From contig NZ_JACZFQ010000043.1 of the NCBI RefSeq assembly GCF_014904755.1, positions 1-64,000 of the forward strand: a stretch of DNA of 64,000 nt, in the 5' to 3' direction. This DNA is from Neoluteolibacter marinus (GTDB lineage: Bacteria; Verrucomicrobiota; Verrucomicrobiia; Verrucomicrobiales; Akkermansiaceae). Within the stretch, counting starts at the first letter, position 1. Each line of letters starts with the position of its first letter. A program made the position numbers and the translations under genes. The notes under the pieces were generated by a model that did no database searches, was not told the DNA's origin, and saw nothing but the letters and a program-made list of their open reading frames with translations. Positions 44,224-62,000 of the stretch are shown in pieces.

Positions 44224-44772
44224 ATGAATCCCGACAAGAAAGTCATCATCGACGAGTTGCTCGACCGGGTGAACGCTTCGCCCTTCGTGCTTGTGGTGGA
44301 CTACACCGGCATGACCGTGCCGCAGTTTTCCGAACTCCGCAACCGCCTCGGCGCTTCCGGTGCCCAGTGCCACGTTGCCAAGAATTCCTATATGAAGAAG
44401 GCGCTTGCCGAAGCCGGTCTCCCGGACATCGGTGACACCCTCATCGGCCAGACCGCTTTCGTCACCGGCGACAGCGAGGTCTTTGCTGCCGCAAAGGCAA
44501 TCAAGACCTTCGAAAAGGAGTTCAAGAAACCGGAGATGAAGATCGGCATCCTCGACGGTGCTGTCCTCGACGCCGACAAACTCAAGGCGATCGCCGAGAT
44601 CCCGTCCCGCGAAGCGGTTCTTTCCCAGCTCCTCGGAACGATCAACGAACCGGCCGCCCGGATCGCTCGCATCATCCAGAAGAAGTTCAACCCCGACGGC
44701 GATTCCGCCGCGGACGAGCCTGCTGCCGAAGCCGCTGCGGAGGCTCCCGCCGAACCCGCCGCCGAAGCCTGA
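44224..44772 (+). CDS. rplJ: 50S ribosomal protein L10
   Basis: A 182-residue L10 with VVDYTGMTVPQFSELRNRL near the N-terminus and the GTINEPAARIARIIQ helix that anchors L7/L12 dimers. The C-terminal tail is Ala/Glu/Pro-rich (DEPAAEAAAEAPAEPAAEA). It starts 14 bp after rplA. L10 with L12 is a translational regulator in many bacteria. Confidence 0.97.
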   Translation: MNPDKKVIIDELLDRVNASPFVLVVDYTGMTVPQFSELRNRLGASGAQCHVAKNSYMKKALAEAGLPDIGDTLIGQTAFVTGDSEVFAAAKAIKTFEKEFKKPEMKIGILDGAVLDADKLKAIAEIPSREAVLSQLLGTINEPAARIARIIQKKFNPDGDSAADEPAAEAAAEAPAEPAAEA

Positions 44773-44844
44773 TCCCACCAATCTGACCCGATGGCGTTGG
44801 CGTCTCCGCGCTGCCGCCTGAACCCACAATGGTTCCTCGTCGGT

Positions 44845-44883
44845 CCCCGCAGCTGCGGGGCTGAAATGTCCGGAAGCTTCCGG
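44845..44883. other. Two perfect palindromes between rplJ and rplL
   Basis: CCCCGC-AGCT-GCGGGG (44845-44860) and CCGGAAGCTTCCGG (44870-44883) sit 15-70 bp upstream of the strong rplL ribosome binding site. They could form adjacent hairpins controlling rplL translation or mRNA stability. Confidence 0.5.
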
Positions 44884-44897
44884 GCGCGACGATACCG

Positions 44898-44905
44898 CAA
44901 AGGAG
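44898..44905 (+). promoter_or_regulatory. Strong Shine-Dalgarno site of rplL
   Basis: AAAGGAGA, 7 nt before the rplL ATG, is the clearest ribosome-binding site in this operon; most of its other genes lack one. L7/L12 is needed at several copies per ribosome, so stronger initiation makes sense. Confidence 0.75.
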
Positions 44906-44912
44906 AAATACA

Positions 44913-45290
44913 ATGGCCAATATCGAAACACTCGTTGAAGAACTGGGCAAGCTCACCGTCCTGGAAGCTGCCGACCTCGTGAAGAAGCTCGAAGAAACCT
45001 GGGGCGTGTCCGCTGCGGCCGCTGCGGTTGTCGTTCCTGGTGGTGGTGGCGCTGTCGCCGAAGCCGCTGAAGAGAAGACCGAGTTCGACGTCGTCATCAC
45101 CGAAGGTGGTGCCAACAAGATCGCCGTCATCAAGGCGGTCCGCGAAGTTGCTCCCGGCCTCGGCCTCGCCGATGCCAAGAAGCTCGTCGAAAGCGCTCCT
45201 GCCAAGGTGCTTGAAGGTGTCGCCAAGGACGCCGCCGAGACCGCCAAGAAGAAGCTTGAAGAAGCCGGCGCCAAGGTCGAGCTCAAGTAA
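44913..45290 (+). CDS. rplL: 50S ribosomal protein L7/L12
   Basis: A 125-residue stalk protein with an N-terminal dimerisation helix pair ([28 protein letters not shown]), an alanine-rich hinge, and the C-terminal factor-binding domain ([47 protein letters not shown]). It binds elongation factors. Its start has an excellent Shine-Dalgarno site, in contrast to neighbours. Confidence 0.98.
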   Translation: MANIETLVEELGKLTVLEAADLVKKLEETWGVSAAAAAVVVPGGGGAVAEAAEEKTEFDVVITEGGANKIAVIKAVREVAPGLGLADAKKLVESAPAKVLEGVAKDAAETAKKKLEEAGAKVELK

Positions 45291-45307
45291 CCCAGTCATC
45301 CGGATTT

Positions 45308-45337
45308 GCTTCGCGGCCGGGGATCCGGCCGCGAAGC
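45308..45337 (+). other. Perfect 13-bp hairpin between rplL and rpoB
   Basis: GCTTCGCGGCCGG (45308-45320) and CCGGCCGCGAAGC (45325-45337) pair perfectly around GGAT. No T tract follows. In E. coli the same gap holds a partial terminator and an RNase III site; this hairpin may do the same and lower rpoBC expression relative to rplL. Confidence 0.6.
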
Positions 45338-45480
45338 CATCTCCCGGAACCGGCGGAAGCCGTCACGTGAACCACCCGCGACCGTTTCCGCCGATCCCGG
45401 ACCTTCTCACCAGTCTCTGAATCCAACTGCCCGGTACCGCTCGCGGTCCGGGCTCAACCTGTAAGCACTACCTACCAGCC

Positions 45481-49362
<3,882 letters not shown>

Positions 49363-49404
49363 TAGCCGAACCACGAACCGATACCCCAACAAGCATTCGA
49401 TATC

Positions 49405-53571
<4,167 letters not shown>

Positions 53572-53591
53572 TCCGACCGAACCTCATTCCC

Positions 53592-53625
53592 AGCCCGGCC
53601 GTGCGAAAGTGCGGCCGGGCTTTTT
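53592..53625 (+). terminator. Rho-independent terminator of the rpoBC operon
   Basis: A 10-bp perfect GC stem (AGCCCGGCCG 53592-53601 with CGGCCGGGCT 53612-53621) runs into TTTTT, 20 bp after the rpoC stop codon. Confidence 0.95.
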
Positions 53626-53725
53626 CGTGGCGGTTCCGCTCGGATTCCAAAGAAGCGCACGGTTTACGAATCGGCGGCCTCGTGATGGATTGGGCGGCGG
53701 ATCCACGTTTCCGATCTCCTATATC

Positions 53726-54814
53726 ATGCAACGCCGACCATTTCTCGCGACCCTCGGGGCCACGGCCGCCGCCCTTACCACCGGCACTCGTGCCCAGGAA
53801 GCTCCCGGCCGGAAACTCGGCTGGGCGCTGGTCGGGCTCGGGTCACTGAGCACCCATCAAATTGCCCCGGCTCTGGCGAAGACCAAGCACTGCCGGCTGG
53901 CCGCGATCGTTACGGGCACGCCGGAGAAGGCGGAGAAGTGGAAGGCGCAGTACGGCATTCCGGACAGCCATGTTTACAACTACGAGACCTTCGACCGGAT
54001 CGCTGAAAATCCCGATGTGGACGTGATCTACGTGGTCCTCCCGAATTCGATGCACGAAGAGTTCGTGATCCGGGGGGCAAAGGCCGGCAAACATGTCTTT
54101 TGCGAGAAACCAATGGCAAACTCGGCGGACGAATGCCGCCGGATGATCGCCGCGATGAAGTCCGCTGGCAAACAGCTCGGGGTCGGCTACCGCTGCCAGT
54201 TCGAGCCCCATCACCGGGAATGCATGAGGTTGGCCCGTGAAAAGGTCTTCGGGGACCTCAAGTTCATTGAGGCCGGTTTCGGATTCCAGATCGGGGATCC
54301 CGCGCAGTGGCGCTTGCGCAAGAAGCTCGCGGGTGGTGGCGCCCTGATGGACGTGGGAATCTATGCCCTGCAGGCCTGCCGCTATCTCACCGGCGAGGAG
54401 CCGGTTGAAATCGTCGCCCAGGAAGTCAAGACCGACCCCGTGAAGTTTGCCGAGGTGGACGAGACGATTTCTTGGTCGATGAAGTTCCCGTCCGGGGTGA
54501 TGGCTTCGGTCATGACGACCTATGCCTTCAATGGCGTGAATTCGTTCACGGCCGTTTGCCAGAACGGGAAGTTCGGCATGGATCCCGCCTACAGCTACGA
54601 CGGGCTCAAGGGCTGGACCTCGAAGCCGGAGGTGAAGATCGAATTTCCGGCGGTCGATCATTTCCAGACGGAGATGGATGCGTTCGCGGCCGCGATCCTC
54701 GCGGACGTCGCGTTCGTGCCGTCGGGTGAGGAAGGCTTGTGGGACTTGCTGGCGATCGAAGCCATCTATCGTTCGATTGCAGAGGGAAAAGCCGTGACGG
54801 TCGGCAATGTCTGA
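53726..54814 (+). CDS. Exported Gfo/Idh/MocA-family oxidoreductase
   Basis: A 362-residue protein with a short N-terminal export-like segment (RRPFLATLGATAAALTTGTRAQ, a twin-arginine-like RR-x-F-L). The Rossmann fold begins WALVGLGSLSTHQIAPAL; the EKPM motif (VFCEKPMANS) binds NAD(P), and the GGGALMDVGIYALQACRYL helix is the C-terminal family signature. Relatives such as glucose-fructose oxidoreductase act in the periplasm on sugars with tightly bound NADP. It lies 18 bp before the GH76 gene and the two are probably cotranscribed. Confidence 0.88.
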   Translation: MQRRPFLATLGATAAALTTGTRAQEAPGRKLGWALVGLGSLSTHQIAPALAKTKHCRLAAIVTGTPEKAEKWKAQYGIPDSHVYNYETFDRIAENPDVDVIYVVLPNSMHEEFVIRGAKAGKHVFCEKPMANSADECRRMIAAMKSAGKQLGVGYRCQFEPHHRECMRLAREKVFGDLKFIEAGFGFQIGDPAQWRLRKKLAGGGALMDVGIYALQACRYLTGEEPVEIVAQEVKTDPVKFAEVDETISWSMKFPSGVMASVMTTYAFNGVNSFTAVCQNGKFGMDPAYSYDGLKGWTSKPEVKIEFPAVDHFQTEMDAFAAAILADVAFVPSGEEGLWDLLAIEAIYRSIAEGKAVTVGNV

Positions 54815-54832
54815 ACGGGGAGGGACCGCATC

Positions 54833-56062
54833 ATGAAGAGAGCCGAATTCCTCAAACTGCTGGCATTTTCCGCCATGATCCCGCGGGCTGCTCGGTCGGA
54901 GAACGAACCTGGCGACGGCTTGTCGCGGGATTTCCGCGATGGAATGACCACGCTCAACGAGGTGTTCTGGGTTCCTGAGCTGGGCAACTGGCTCGATCGC
55001 CCGGGCAAGGACCTGCGCGGTCACTTCGAGGGCTACATCAATCCCCCCTGGTGGTCCTGTGCGAATGCCGTCGAGACCATGACGGAGTTCATGGATCTCA
55101 CGGGTTCCACGATTTACGACAAGCAGCTGCGGGAGCTTCACGAAGCCAATGTCGTCCGGGGCAGCCGCTTGCCGAAGGTGGTCGAAACCCTGCGCAAGCA
55201 GGGCAAGTGGAAGGAGGAGGACCGCGTGAAACTTGCCCGCCGCATGAAGGAGGTGGAGCGGAGCCGGATTCACGGCAGGGAGTTCCGGAACGAGTATCTC
55301 GACGATTCCGCCTGGTGGGGTGTGGCGTGGCTGGCCTTCCACGAACGAAACAAGGATCCGCGCTATCTCCGGACGGCGATCGAGATCCAGCGTCACATGG
55401 CCGCCTCGTGGCAGCCGTCCGGCGGGGTTTCGTGGGGCGAAGAGGAAGACAAGCGCGAGCCGAACAGCATCACCAACAGCCTCTTCGTGGTTCTTTCGGC
55501 AAGATTGCACCGGGTGACCAAGCAGGAGGAATTTCTCGTGTGGGCGAAGAAGGCTCTGGCCTGGGAACGGGAGGCAAAGCTCTACGACGGAACCGGAGTG
55601 GTGGACCGGCCCGGACATCAGGGGGACTACTGGACCTACAACCAAGGCGCCTATCTGGGCGGTCTCGAGGCCCTTTTCGGGACGACCGGCGACCAGGCAT
55701 ACCTCGACGAGGCCGCTGCGGCGGCGAGAACGATCATCGAGGGATCCGGAGTCGTCCGTCCGGACGGTGTGCTTTACGAAAAGCTGAGCACCGACGGCTG
55801 GGATGTCAGCTTGTTCAAGGGGGTCTGCGCACGATACTTCGGGATCCTTTCGAGGCGTCTCCACGAGATGAAACTTCATCCGGAGATCGCCGGTCAGATC
55901 GACAAGCTCTTGCTGGCCAACGCGGGCGCCATTTTGAAGCTTCCGAAGAAGGATGGCCTCTTTCCATTCGAATGGCATCAGCCGGCGCGGGCGGAGATCC
56001 ACAACTTCAATACCCAGCTGTCGGCTCTCACCGCGATTTCGGCGGCTTGCGGCGTCCGGTGA
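54833..56062 (+). CDS. GH76-like glycosidase (putative alpha-1,6-mannanase family)
   Basis: A 409-residue protein with an N-terminal hydrophobic export segment (about 6-22). The (alpha/alpha)6-type layout and the EYLDDSAWWGVAWL motif, with adjacent Asp residues (D157-D158), match the catalytic Asp pair of GH76. Also GDYWTYNQGAYLGGL and many Trp residues fit the family. GH76 enzymes cut alpha-1,6-mannan, but the specificity of this one is unproven. A neighbouring oxidoreductase may act on its products. Confidence 0.8.
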   Translation: MKRAEFLKLLAFSAMIPRAARSENEPGDGLSRDFRDGMTTLNEVFWVPELGNWLDRPGKDLRGHFEGYINPPWWSCANAVETMTEFMDLTGSTIYDKQLRELHEANVVRGSRLPKVVETLRKQGKWKEEDRVKLARRMKEVERSRIHGREFRNEYLDDSAWWGVAWLAFHERNKDPRYLRTAIEIQRHMAASWQPSGGVSWGEEEDKREPNSITNSLFVVLSARLHRVTKQEEFLVWAKKALAWEREAKLYDGTGVVDRPGHQGDYWTYNQGAYLGGLEALFGTTGDQAYLDEAAAAARTIIEGSGVVRPDGVLYEKLSTDGWDVSLFKGVCARYFGILSRRLHEMKLHPEIAGQIDKLLLANAGAILKLPKKDGLFPFEWHQPARAEIHNFNTQLSALTAISAACGVR

Positions 56063-56137
56063 GCGGGTTCAGCGGCAGGAACAACTTGCATGGCTCCGGC
56101 AATGCATCACCATAGGGTTGAATCGTGTTCTCCTCCT

Positions 56138-56509
56138 ATGAGCCATTCCCTATTTCAAGACGATCGTGCGGCCGGGCTCTTGTCCCGGGTTCGTGAAGAC
56201 ATCGGCCACCTCCGCCAGGACGTGCGCAACCTGGTCCGGCATACCACCCGCCACACCCTGCCCGATGGTGCCCGCGGCCTCGCCGGCAGTGCTCGGGACC
56301 AGCTGGTCGCAGGGCGTTCCTATGCCGCATCCCAGTTCCGCTCACTCCGGGAAAGCCCGCAGCGGCAGGCGATCGGTGTGATCGGTGGGGCGCTCCTCGT
56401 CGGCGCGATCGCCGCGGGCATCTACATAATCTGTAAGAGCGACTGCTGTGCGGCCGCATCCGCGGATGACGAGGCTCTCGATGAACTGGAGAACGAAGTC
56501 CCGGAATAG
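56138..56509 (+). CDS. Small membrane-anchored protein, ElaB/YqjD-like layout
   Basis: A 123-residue protein: an amphipathic helical N-terminal part (REDIGHLRQDVRNLVRHTTRH), a middle with RDQLVAGRSYAASQFRSLRESPQ, and a C-terminal transmembrane segment (AIGVIGGALLVGAIAAGIYIICK) followed by SDCCAAA and an acidic tail. This resembles small DUF883-type tail-anchored proteins that bind ribosomes in E. coli, but the match is by layout only. ATG 56138 is the best start. Function unknown. Confidence 0.65.
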   Translation: MSHSLFQDDRAAGLLSRVREDIGHLRQDVRNLVRHTTRHTLPDGARGLAGSARDQLVAGRSYAASQFRSLRESPQRQAIGVIGGALLVGAIAAGIYIICKSDCCAAASADDEALDELENEVPE

Positions 56510-56574
56510 GCGACGAAAATTGCGCAGGATTTGCAGTTGTGCGGAGCCTTTTCCGGGCGATGCGTGTTCCTGCA

Positions 56575-56781
56575 ATGAAGGCGAAAAGCATACCCGCTTC
56601 GGATGTCCTCGCGGCCCACGAAAAGGCGGCGCTTGAGATCGGGGAACTCCGCCGCAAGGGCAAGCCCTGCCATTTGGAAGAGCATGCGGATGCCGGTGGA
56701 CTCCACATCGACGTCATCGAGGATCCGCAGGCGGAGTACGGACCTGAAGGGCAGGATCGAGGTCATGGATCCAGCCGGTAA
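56575..56781 (+). CDS. Small hypothetical protein
   Basis: A 68-residue reading frame, hydrophilic and mainly charged, with a C-terminus (EDPQAEYGPEGQDRGHGSSR) that resembles a disordered tail. It starts at ATG 56575; its end overlaps the 3' end of the minus-strand response regulator gene by 19 bp. I recognise no family. It could be a true small gene or chance; only its position after the small membrane protein supports it. Confidence 0.3.
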   Translation: MKAKSIPASDVLAAHEKAALEIGELRRKGKPCHLEEHADAGGLHIDVIEDPQAEYGPEGQDRGHGSSR

Positions 56782-57440
56782 CCCGCACCGCGGACGGTGA
56801 TCAAGTGCCTTGGTTTGGCCGGGTCGTCCTCGATCTTGGTCCGCAGGGCGGCGATGAAATTGTCGACCGTGCGGGTGCTGGGGTAGGCGTGGTATCCCCA
56901 GACGACGTCGAGGAACTGCTCGCGGCTGACGACTTCACCCGGCCTCCCGGCAAGCAGGGCAAGGATCCCGGCTTCTTTCTCGGAAAGGGGTTGTGCAATC
57001 TCCTCCCGGGTGAGCGTGCGCTTCTCGAAGTCGATGGTGGAGGAGCCGATGGCCAATTCCCTGCCAATCCCGGCTTCCCGTTCCTTCCGGCGCAGCAAAG
57101 CGCGGACACGGGCCAGCAGTTCGCGCAGGCTGAATGGCTTTACCAGATAGTCGTCCGCGCCGCTGTCGAGCCCCTCCACGCGGTCATCGATCCGGCCCTT
57201 CGCCGTGAGCATGAGAACAGGGTATGTCCGGCCGCGCTTGCGCAACTCCCGGCAAAGCGCGAAGCCATCGAGGCCGGGCATCATGACGTCGAGCAACAGC
57301 AGGTCGAAGGGTTCGGTGCAGGCGAGTTCAATGCCGGCCACGCCGTCGGCCGCGGCCATCACCCGGTAGCCTTCCGCTTTCAGTGTCTCGACCAGGGCGG
57401 TGCGCATTGGTGCCTCGTCTTCAATGACCAGCAGTCTCAT
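56763..57440 (-). CDS. OmpR-family response regulator
   Basis: A 225-residue regulator with a receiver domain (phosphorylation site Asp51 in LLLLDVMMPGLDG, conserved Lys101 in YLVKPFS) and an OmpR-type winged helix (about 130-225, with the EKEAGILALL and TRTVDNFIAALRTKIEDDP motifs). It overlaps the histidine kinase gene by 4 nt (HK end 57437, RR start 57440). With the ankyrin gene it forms a three-gene operon. It should bind tandem direct repeats of about 11 bp spacing, such as the one at 62149-62169. Confidence 0.94.
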   Translation of the reverse strand: MRLLVIEDEAPMRTALVETLKAEGYRVMAAADGVAGIELACTEPFDLLLLDVMMPGLDGFALCRELRKRGRTYPVLMLTAKGRIDDRVEGLDSGADDYLVKPFSLRELLARVRALLRRKEREAGIGRELAIGSSTIDFEKRTLTREEIAQPLSEKEAGILALLAGRPGEVVSREQFLDVVWGYHAYPSTRTVDNFIAALRTKIEDDPAKPRHLITVRGAGYRLDP

Positions 57441-59014
57441 GTCAGCGGGATGATGAGTTTGAAGACGCTGCCATTGCCCGGCGTACTCGTGAGCTCCACT
57501 TTTCCACCGTGCGCCTCTGCGATTGATTTCACCAGGCTCAGTCCGATACCTGCGCCCTGTGTTTCTCGCCGTAGTTCGTCGCCGGGCCGGTAGAAGCGCT
57601 CGAAAATCCGGGCCTCTTCTTCCTTTGGAACGCCTGATCCTTCGTCACTCACCGCGATCACCCAAGTACGATGCTCCTCGTCCTCGCTGAGGGTGATCGT
57701 CACCGTGCTGCCATCGGGCGAGAATTTGATCGCGTTGTCGATCAGGTTGACGAGCGCCTGTTGGATTGCCCCGGCATCGACGGCGGCTTCGACCGGCGAC
57801 AACCCGGAGGCAAGACGGATGCCCTTCTCACGGGCCAGCGGCTCCATGACCTGCAGCGTGTCCGACGCCAACGCGGCGAGGTCGCACGGTTCCATGCGCC
57901 AGATCTTCCGGCCCTGCTCGATCCGTGCGTGGTCGAGGACATTGCCCACCAGCGTGGACAGCCGAGCACCCTCACGGGCGATCAGGCGGTGAAATTCGCT
58001 CGCTGTTTCCGGCTCAACTTTCCCGTCTTCGAGCGCGTCTGCCATCAGCCGGATCGATGCCACCGGAGCCCTCAGTTCGTGCGAAACGCTGGCAACGAAC
58101 TGGCTCTTCAAATCATTGAGCTGTCGCTCGCGGCGGAGAGTGCGGTGGAGGACCGCCAGGGCGATGGCAGCGGTGGCCACCGAGGTCGCGAGCATCGCGA
58201 AGATCCACCGCTGTTGGCGCCGCACCGGGGCTTCGATCTGGGAAGTATCGGCCGAGATCCTCAACTCGAGTCCGGAACCCACCCGGATCCGGCTCGATGC
58301 GATGATATCCGACGCAACGGCGGTCGAAACCAAGGCGAGCCGTGCTTCAGCCCACGAGGGCAAGGTTTGATCGAAGTCCACCTGCGCATCAGGGAATTCG
58401 GTGTAGGCAATGACGCCATCGCGGTGAACGAGGTGAAGGAATCTCCCGTCGCGCTGAAGCCAAGTGTCTCCGTGCAGACCGAGCTCCCGGACGAGATCCC
58501 GGATCTCCTCTTCCTTCCTCCATCGGTGCTTCACGATCTCGCTGGTGAGAATGGTGTCCACCACCCTTGAACTAAGGACGGAGGGTTCATCTACGGTGAC
58601 AAGATTCTCCAATGCCGTCTCGTTTCCGGTCAGCGATGGATCGAGGCGGTGGATCACCAGCGCCGCGAGCGTCCTGCGGGGGAGCCCGGCCGGCGAAAGT
58701 CCGGCATTGGGGTCGTTGCGCAGGGCTTCGAGGGCGGTGAGATCGGAGCCATCGAGGATATCGTCCTTGGGCGAGCCACTTCCCGGCCGCGGAGGATCGG
58801 GATAAGTCGGGATTTCGTTGATGCTTTGTCCAAGGTCGTGGTCAAGCACAGCCGCCAGGGCGGGTGCTTGTCGCTCTGCTGCTTCGCGAGCCTCGGCCCG
58901 AGCCGCCTGCAACTGCGATCTGGTGCCGACCACCGCCAAGCCGGCGATCACGACCAGCGGCAGAATCACGGCCAACGTGAGCCAGTGCAGCGGGAATGAC
59001 GTGGACCGCGGCAT
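57437..59014 (-). CDS. Sensor histidine kinase
   Basis: A 525-residue inner-membrane kinase with two transmembrane segments (about 12-30 and 270-290) around a periplasmic sensor domain of about 240 residues that I do not recognise. The HisKA domain has the phosphorylated His312 (VASVSHELRAP); the ATPase has the N box (NLIDNAIKFSP), G1 (DEGSGVP), F (IFERFYRPGD) and G2 (GAGIGLSL) boxes. Its start lies 3 bp from the stop of the ankyrin gene, so the two are almost certainly cotranscribed. Confidence 0.93.
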   Translation of the reverse strand: MPRSTSFPLHWLTLAVILPLVVIAGLAVVGTRSQLQAARAEAREAAERQAPALAAVLDHDLGQSINEIPTYPDPPRPGSGSPKDDILDGSDLTALEALRNDPNAGLSPAGLPRRTLAALVIHRLDPSLTGNETALENLVTVDEPSVLSSRVVDTILTSEIVKHRWRKEEEIRDLVRELGLHGDTWLQRDGRFLHLVHRDGVIAYTEFPDAQVDFDQTLPSWAEARLALVSTAVASDIIASSRIRVGSGLELRISADTSQIEAPVRRQQRWIFAMLATSVATAAIALAVLHRTLRRERQLNDLKSQFVASVSHELRAPVASIRLMADALEDGKVEPETASEFHRLIAREGARLSTLVGNVLDHARIEQGRKIWRMEPCDLAALASDTLQVMEPLAREKGIRLASGLSPVEAAVDAGAIQQALVNLIDNAIKFSPDGSTVTITLSEDEEHRTWVIAVSDEGSGVPKEEEARIFERFYRPGDELRRETQGAGIGLSLVKSIAEAHGGKVELTSTPGNGSVFKLIIPLT

Positions 59015-59017
59015 CGG

Positions 59018-62000
59018 TCAGCGGGAGGCAGCAGGTTTTTGCGGTGGGGGAACCGGGATGCTCTTTGCAAGGAGGATGTCGCCGTCGCGGAGGAATATTG
59101 GCCGCGCGCTGGTGGTGAGCTTCTCGTAGTCGACGCCATCCCGGGTCACGGAGAAGTCGGAATAGGGAGAAGTTTCCAATGCCGCCGATGCCCTGAGGGT
59201 GGCAGTTGCGCGTTTCGGATCGGGAGGGAATGGATACCATCCCGCTTCCGTTTCTTCAAAATGCACCGGTTGATAGATGATGTCGCGGAGACTCGTCGTC
59301 CCGCGGGTGTCGGTGTATTGCACGCGGCAGGAAAGGGCCTTCCTGAAGAAGTCGGCAACTTTGGGGGATACTCCTTTCCACGTCTCTCCCGAATGGTCCT
59401 TGAGCAAGGGCAACTCGATGATGTCTCCGCCCTGCAACACGAGATCCGCGGACCTGGCATCGCCGGTGGTCGTTGTTTCGCTGGATGCCCTGATGACCGT
59501 GGCCAGATCGATCACGCGGACTTCCTCGTTCCCGTCGTCCAGTAATCGGCGAAGTCGGATCTTTGAGAAGTCGGGGTGCGGGAGAACGACCACCGGGTTG
59601 AAGTAGGTTGCTTGGATCATTGCGCCTACGAGCTTGTCGGGTTCCACGTTCGGCCCGTTGCCGTATGTGGGCGCCAGCACGTCCGCCAAGGCCTGGAGGA
59701 GCGTGGGAACTGTCGGGGCGGCCGGCCGGATGTCGGTCTTGCGGGTAACTCCAAAATGGCGGACGAAGGGGTGCCCGGGCACGTGCAGGGTGACGCGTGA
59801 AAGACGTGCTTCTGGCGTCTCCCACCATTGCCCGTCCTCTCGGGGTGGTACTTTGGCAGGTGGAGGGGGAAGGATAAGCTTCAAGGTGTCGCCTTCCTCC
59901 AGCTGGAAATCGCTGGGGCCTCCTCCAGCAAGGGGAAGTCGGATGTCCTGCCAACCGGTTCGGACGACCACGATCTCAATGTTCTCCCGTCGGATCGATG
60001 GGTCCAATGGTTGCCAGAGAAGTCTCATCAATGCCCCCGCTCCAAGCCACGGGATAACGTCACTCGTTGGATCGAACACCAGGCAATCACCGCGCACTTC
60101 GAGGTGGCGGTCCCTTCCTTGGATCTCGACCGTGACTGGAAAGGCCACCCGCTTGAGCAGCGCCCAATGGGGATCAGCGGCAGGATGATCGGATCGCTGG
60201 AATTCGAGGATGTCACCCCACGCCAGTGAAGGAAATGGTTGGCCACCGGTCAGTTCGATTTTGATCTCCTCGGCCTTCCCGTCCTGCTGGAAGCGGGTCA
60301 AGGTCACGAAGTCGGGCCAAGGCTGGTTCGTGTGCCCGTCCGGATAGAATCCGGACCTTCCGAGATCGCTAGTCCTGCGGCTCAAGATCAGATCGAGCAG
60401 GGGAGGAGGCGCCTCATCCGACTTGCTTGCGACCAGTTCCATTATCTCCCATCTCGGTCGCATCTGGACGGGCTCAAGGAAGACGGAGATGGCTGGACGC
60501 GCGGCCACTTCCGGGAAATTGAACCGGCGAATCAGTTTGCTCCGGTTCGAAGGGTCGGAACCCTCGAAGAGATTGTCTTTCCATGGACCTTCCGGAACTG
60601 CCCCACGGGAAATCAGGGTTTCGGCGAGCGACCAGGTCTCCTCTTTCTTCGCGGCTTCCCGTAGCGGGGAATTCCCTTGATAGGTTCGATTCACGTCGGC
60701 CCCCGAGTTGATCAAGGCGCGAAACAATTCGCTCCGGTTCTGCTGAATGGACACGAACAGCAAAGGCATGCCTGACGCATCCGTCCCGTCCGGATCGGCG
60801 CCATGCTTCAAGAGCAACTCCATCAACCTCGGGTCACCGTGGGACTCGAGCAGGAGCTCCGAGTCCCCCGCCGGAGCACCGGCTTCCAGCAGAAGTATTG
60901 CTTCAGGAAGCAGTTTGTTCCGAACCGCGATGAGCAACGGGGTCATCCCGCCCGTGTGTTCCACCGCCCGCAGGCCGGTGTGGGTTTCCTCGGCGAATGC
61001 CTTCGCTTCGACATCCGGCTTTGCTCCCGCAGCCAGAAGCAGGGGGACGGCAGCACGATTCCCACCCCATGCGGGACTCACACAAAGATGCAGCGCGGTG
61101 AGCCCGGTCCGGATTTCAGCGTGATTCGGATCCGCGCCGCGCTTTAGCAGGAGCTCCAGCATGACCGTGTCTTCCTGCATCGCGGCCAGTAGAAGAGGTT
61201 CGCCGAACTCCCGGCGTAGCATCGTGTTGCTTGCCCCATACACTGGGTGGCCGGTGATCCTGACCGGTTCATCCCTGCCAGGGGCCGGGACCGGAAGATC
61301 GGGGTTTGCTCCCTTGTCCAAAAGCAAACTCGCGATTCGTGCGTGTCCGCGCATGACCGCGTTCTTCAATGGCTGCTGGCTGCCCTTGCCATTGGGATCT
61401 GCTCCCCGGTTCAGGAGGAGGCGCGCTATCTCGAAGAATCCCTCATGGCAGGCGATCTCCAGCGCCTCACGATTTCCCGTGGCGTTCGGATCCACCCCGG
61501 CGTCCAACAGCAGTCGGCATGCTTCGAGTGCGGCCGCCCCGCTTGCTTGAGACAGTGGGGTGCCCATGCTGCCCTCGGGCTTGCTGAAGTCGTGTTCCGG
61601 GGTTTTCCCAAGAATGAATTTGATGACTTCGAGGTGGTTGGCCCGGATCGCACGGCAGATGATCGAGGGCTCGGCGAGGGCGTCGGGGCTTGTTTCAGCC
61701 AGTTCCTTGACGTGGGCCAGCTCGAGTTCCTCGTCGCTTGGTTCGGGGGAGGTATCTCCAGCAGGGAGCTCGCCGCCCAGTGCCGCCAGGTTCTCGCGTG
61801 CGAGCTTCGCTTCCGCTTCGGCCCGGGGGAACTCGAGGAGCAGTCGTTGGTAGAGGGCGATGGCTTCGTCGTTGCGGTTCTGTTTGCGGCGCACTTCGGC
61901 GAGGCGGAAGAGGGCAGTGGCGGCGAAGGGGCGCTGGGCATCGTGAGCGGCCAGGATTGCTTCGTATTGTTTCGCCGCGGCTTCGGGGTCGCGGGTCACC

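Noticed and set aside
56422-56766. A minus-strand open frame overlapping the small membrane-protein region
   Set aside because: The translation is Ser/Ala-rich at its end, overlaps a convincing plus-strand gene and shows no motif.
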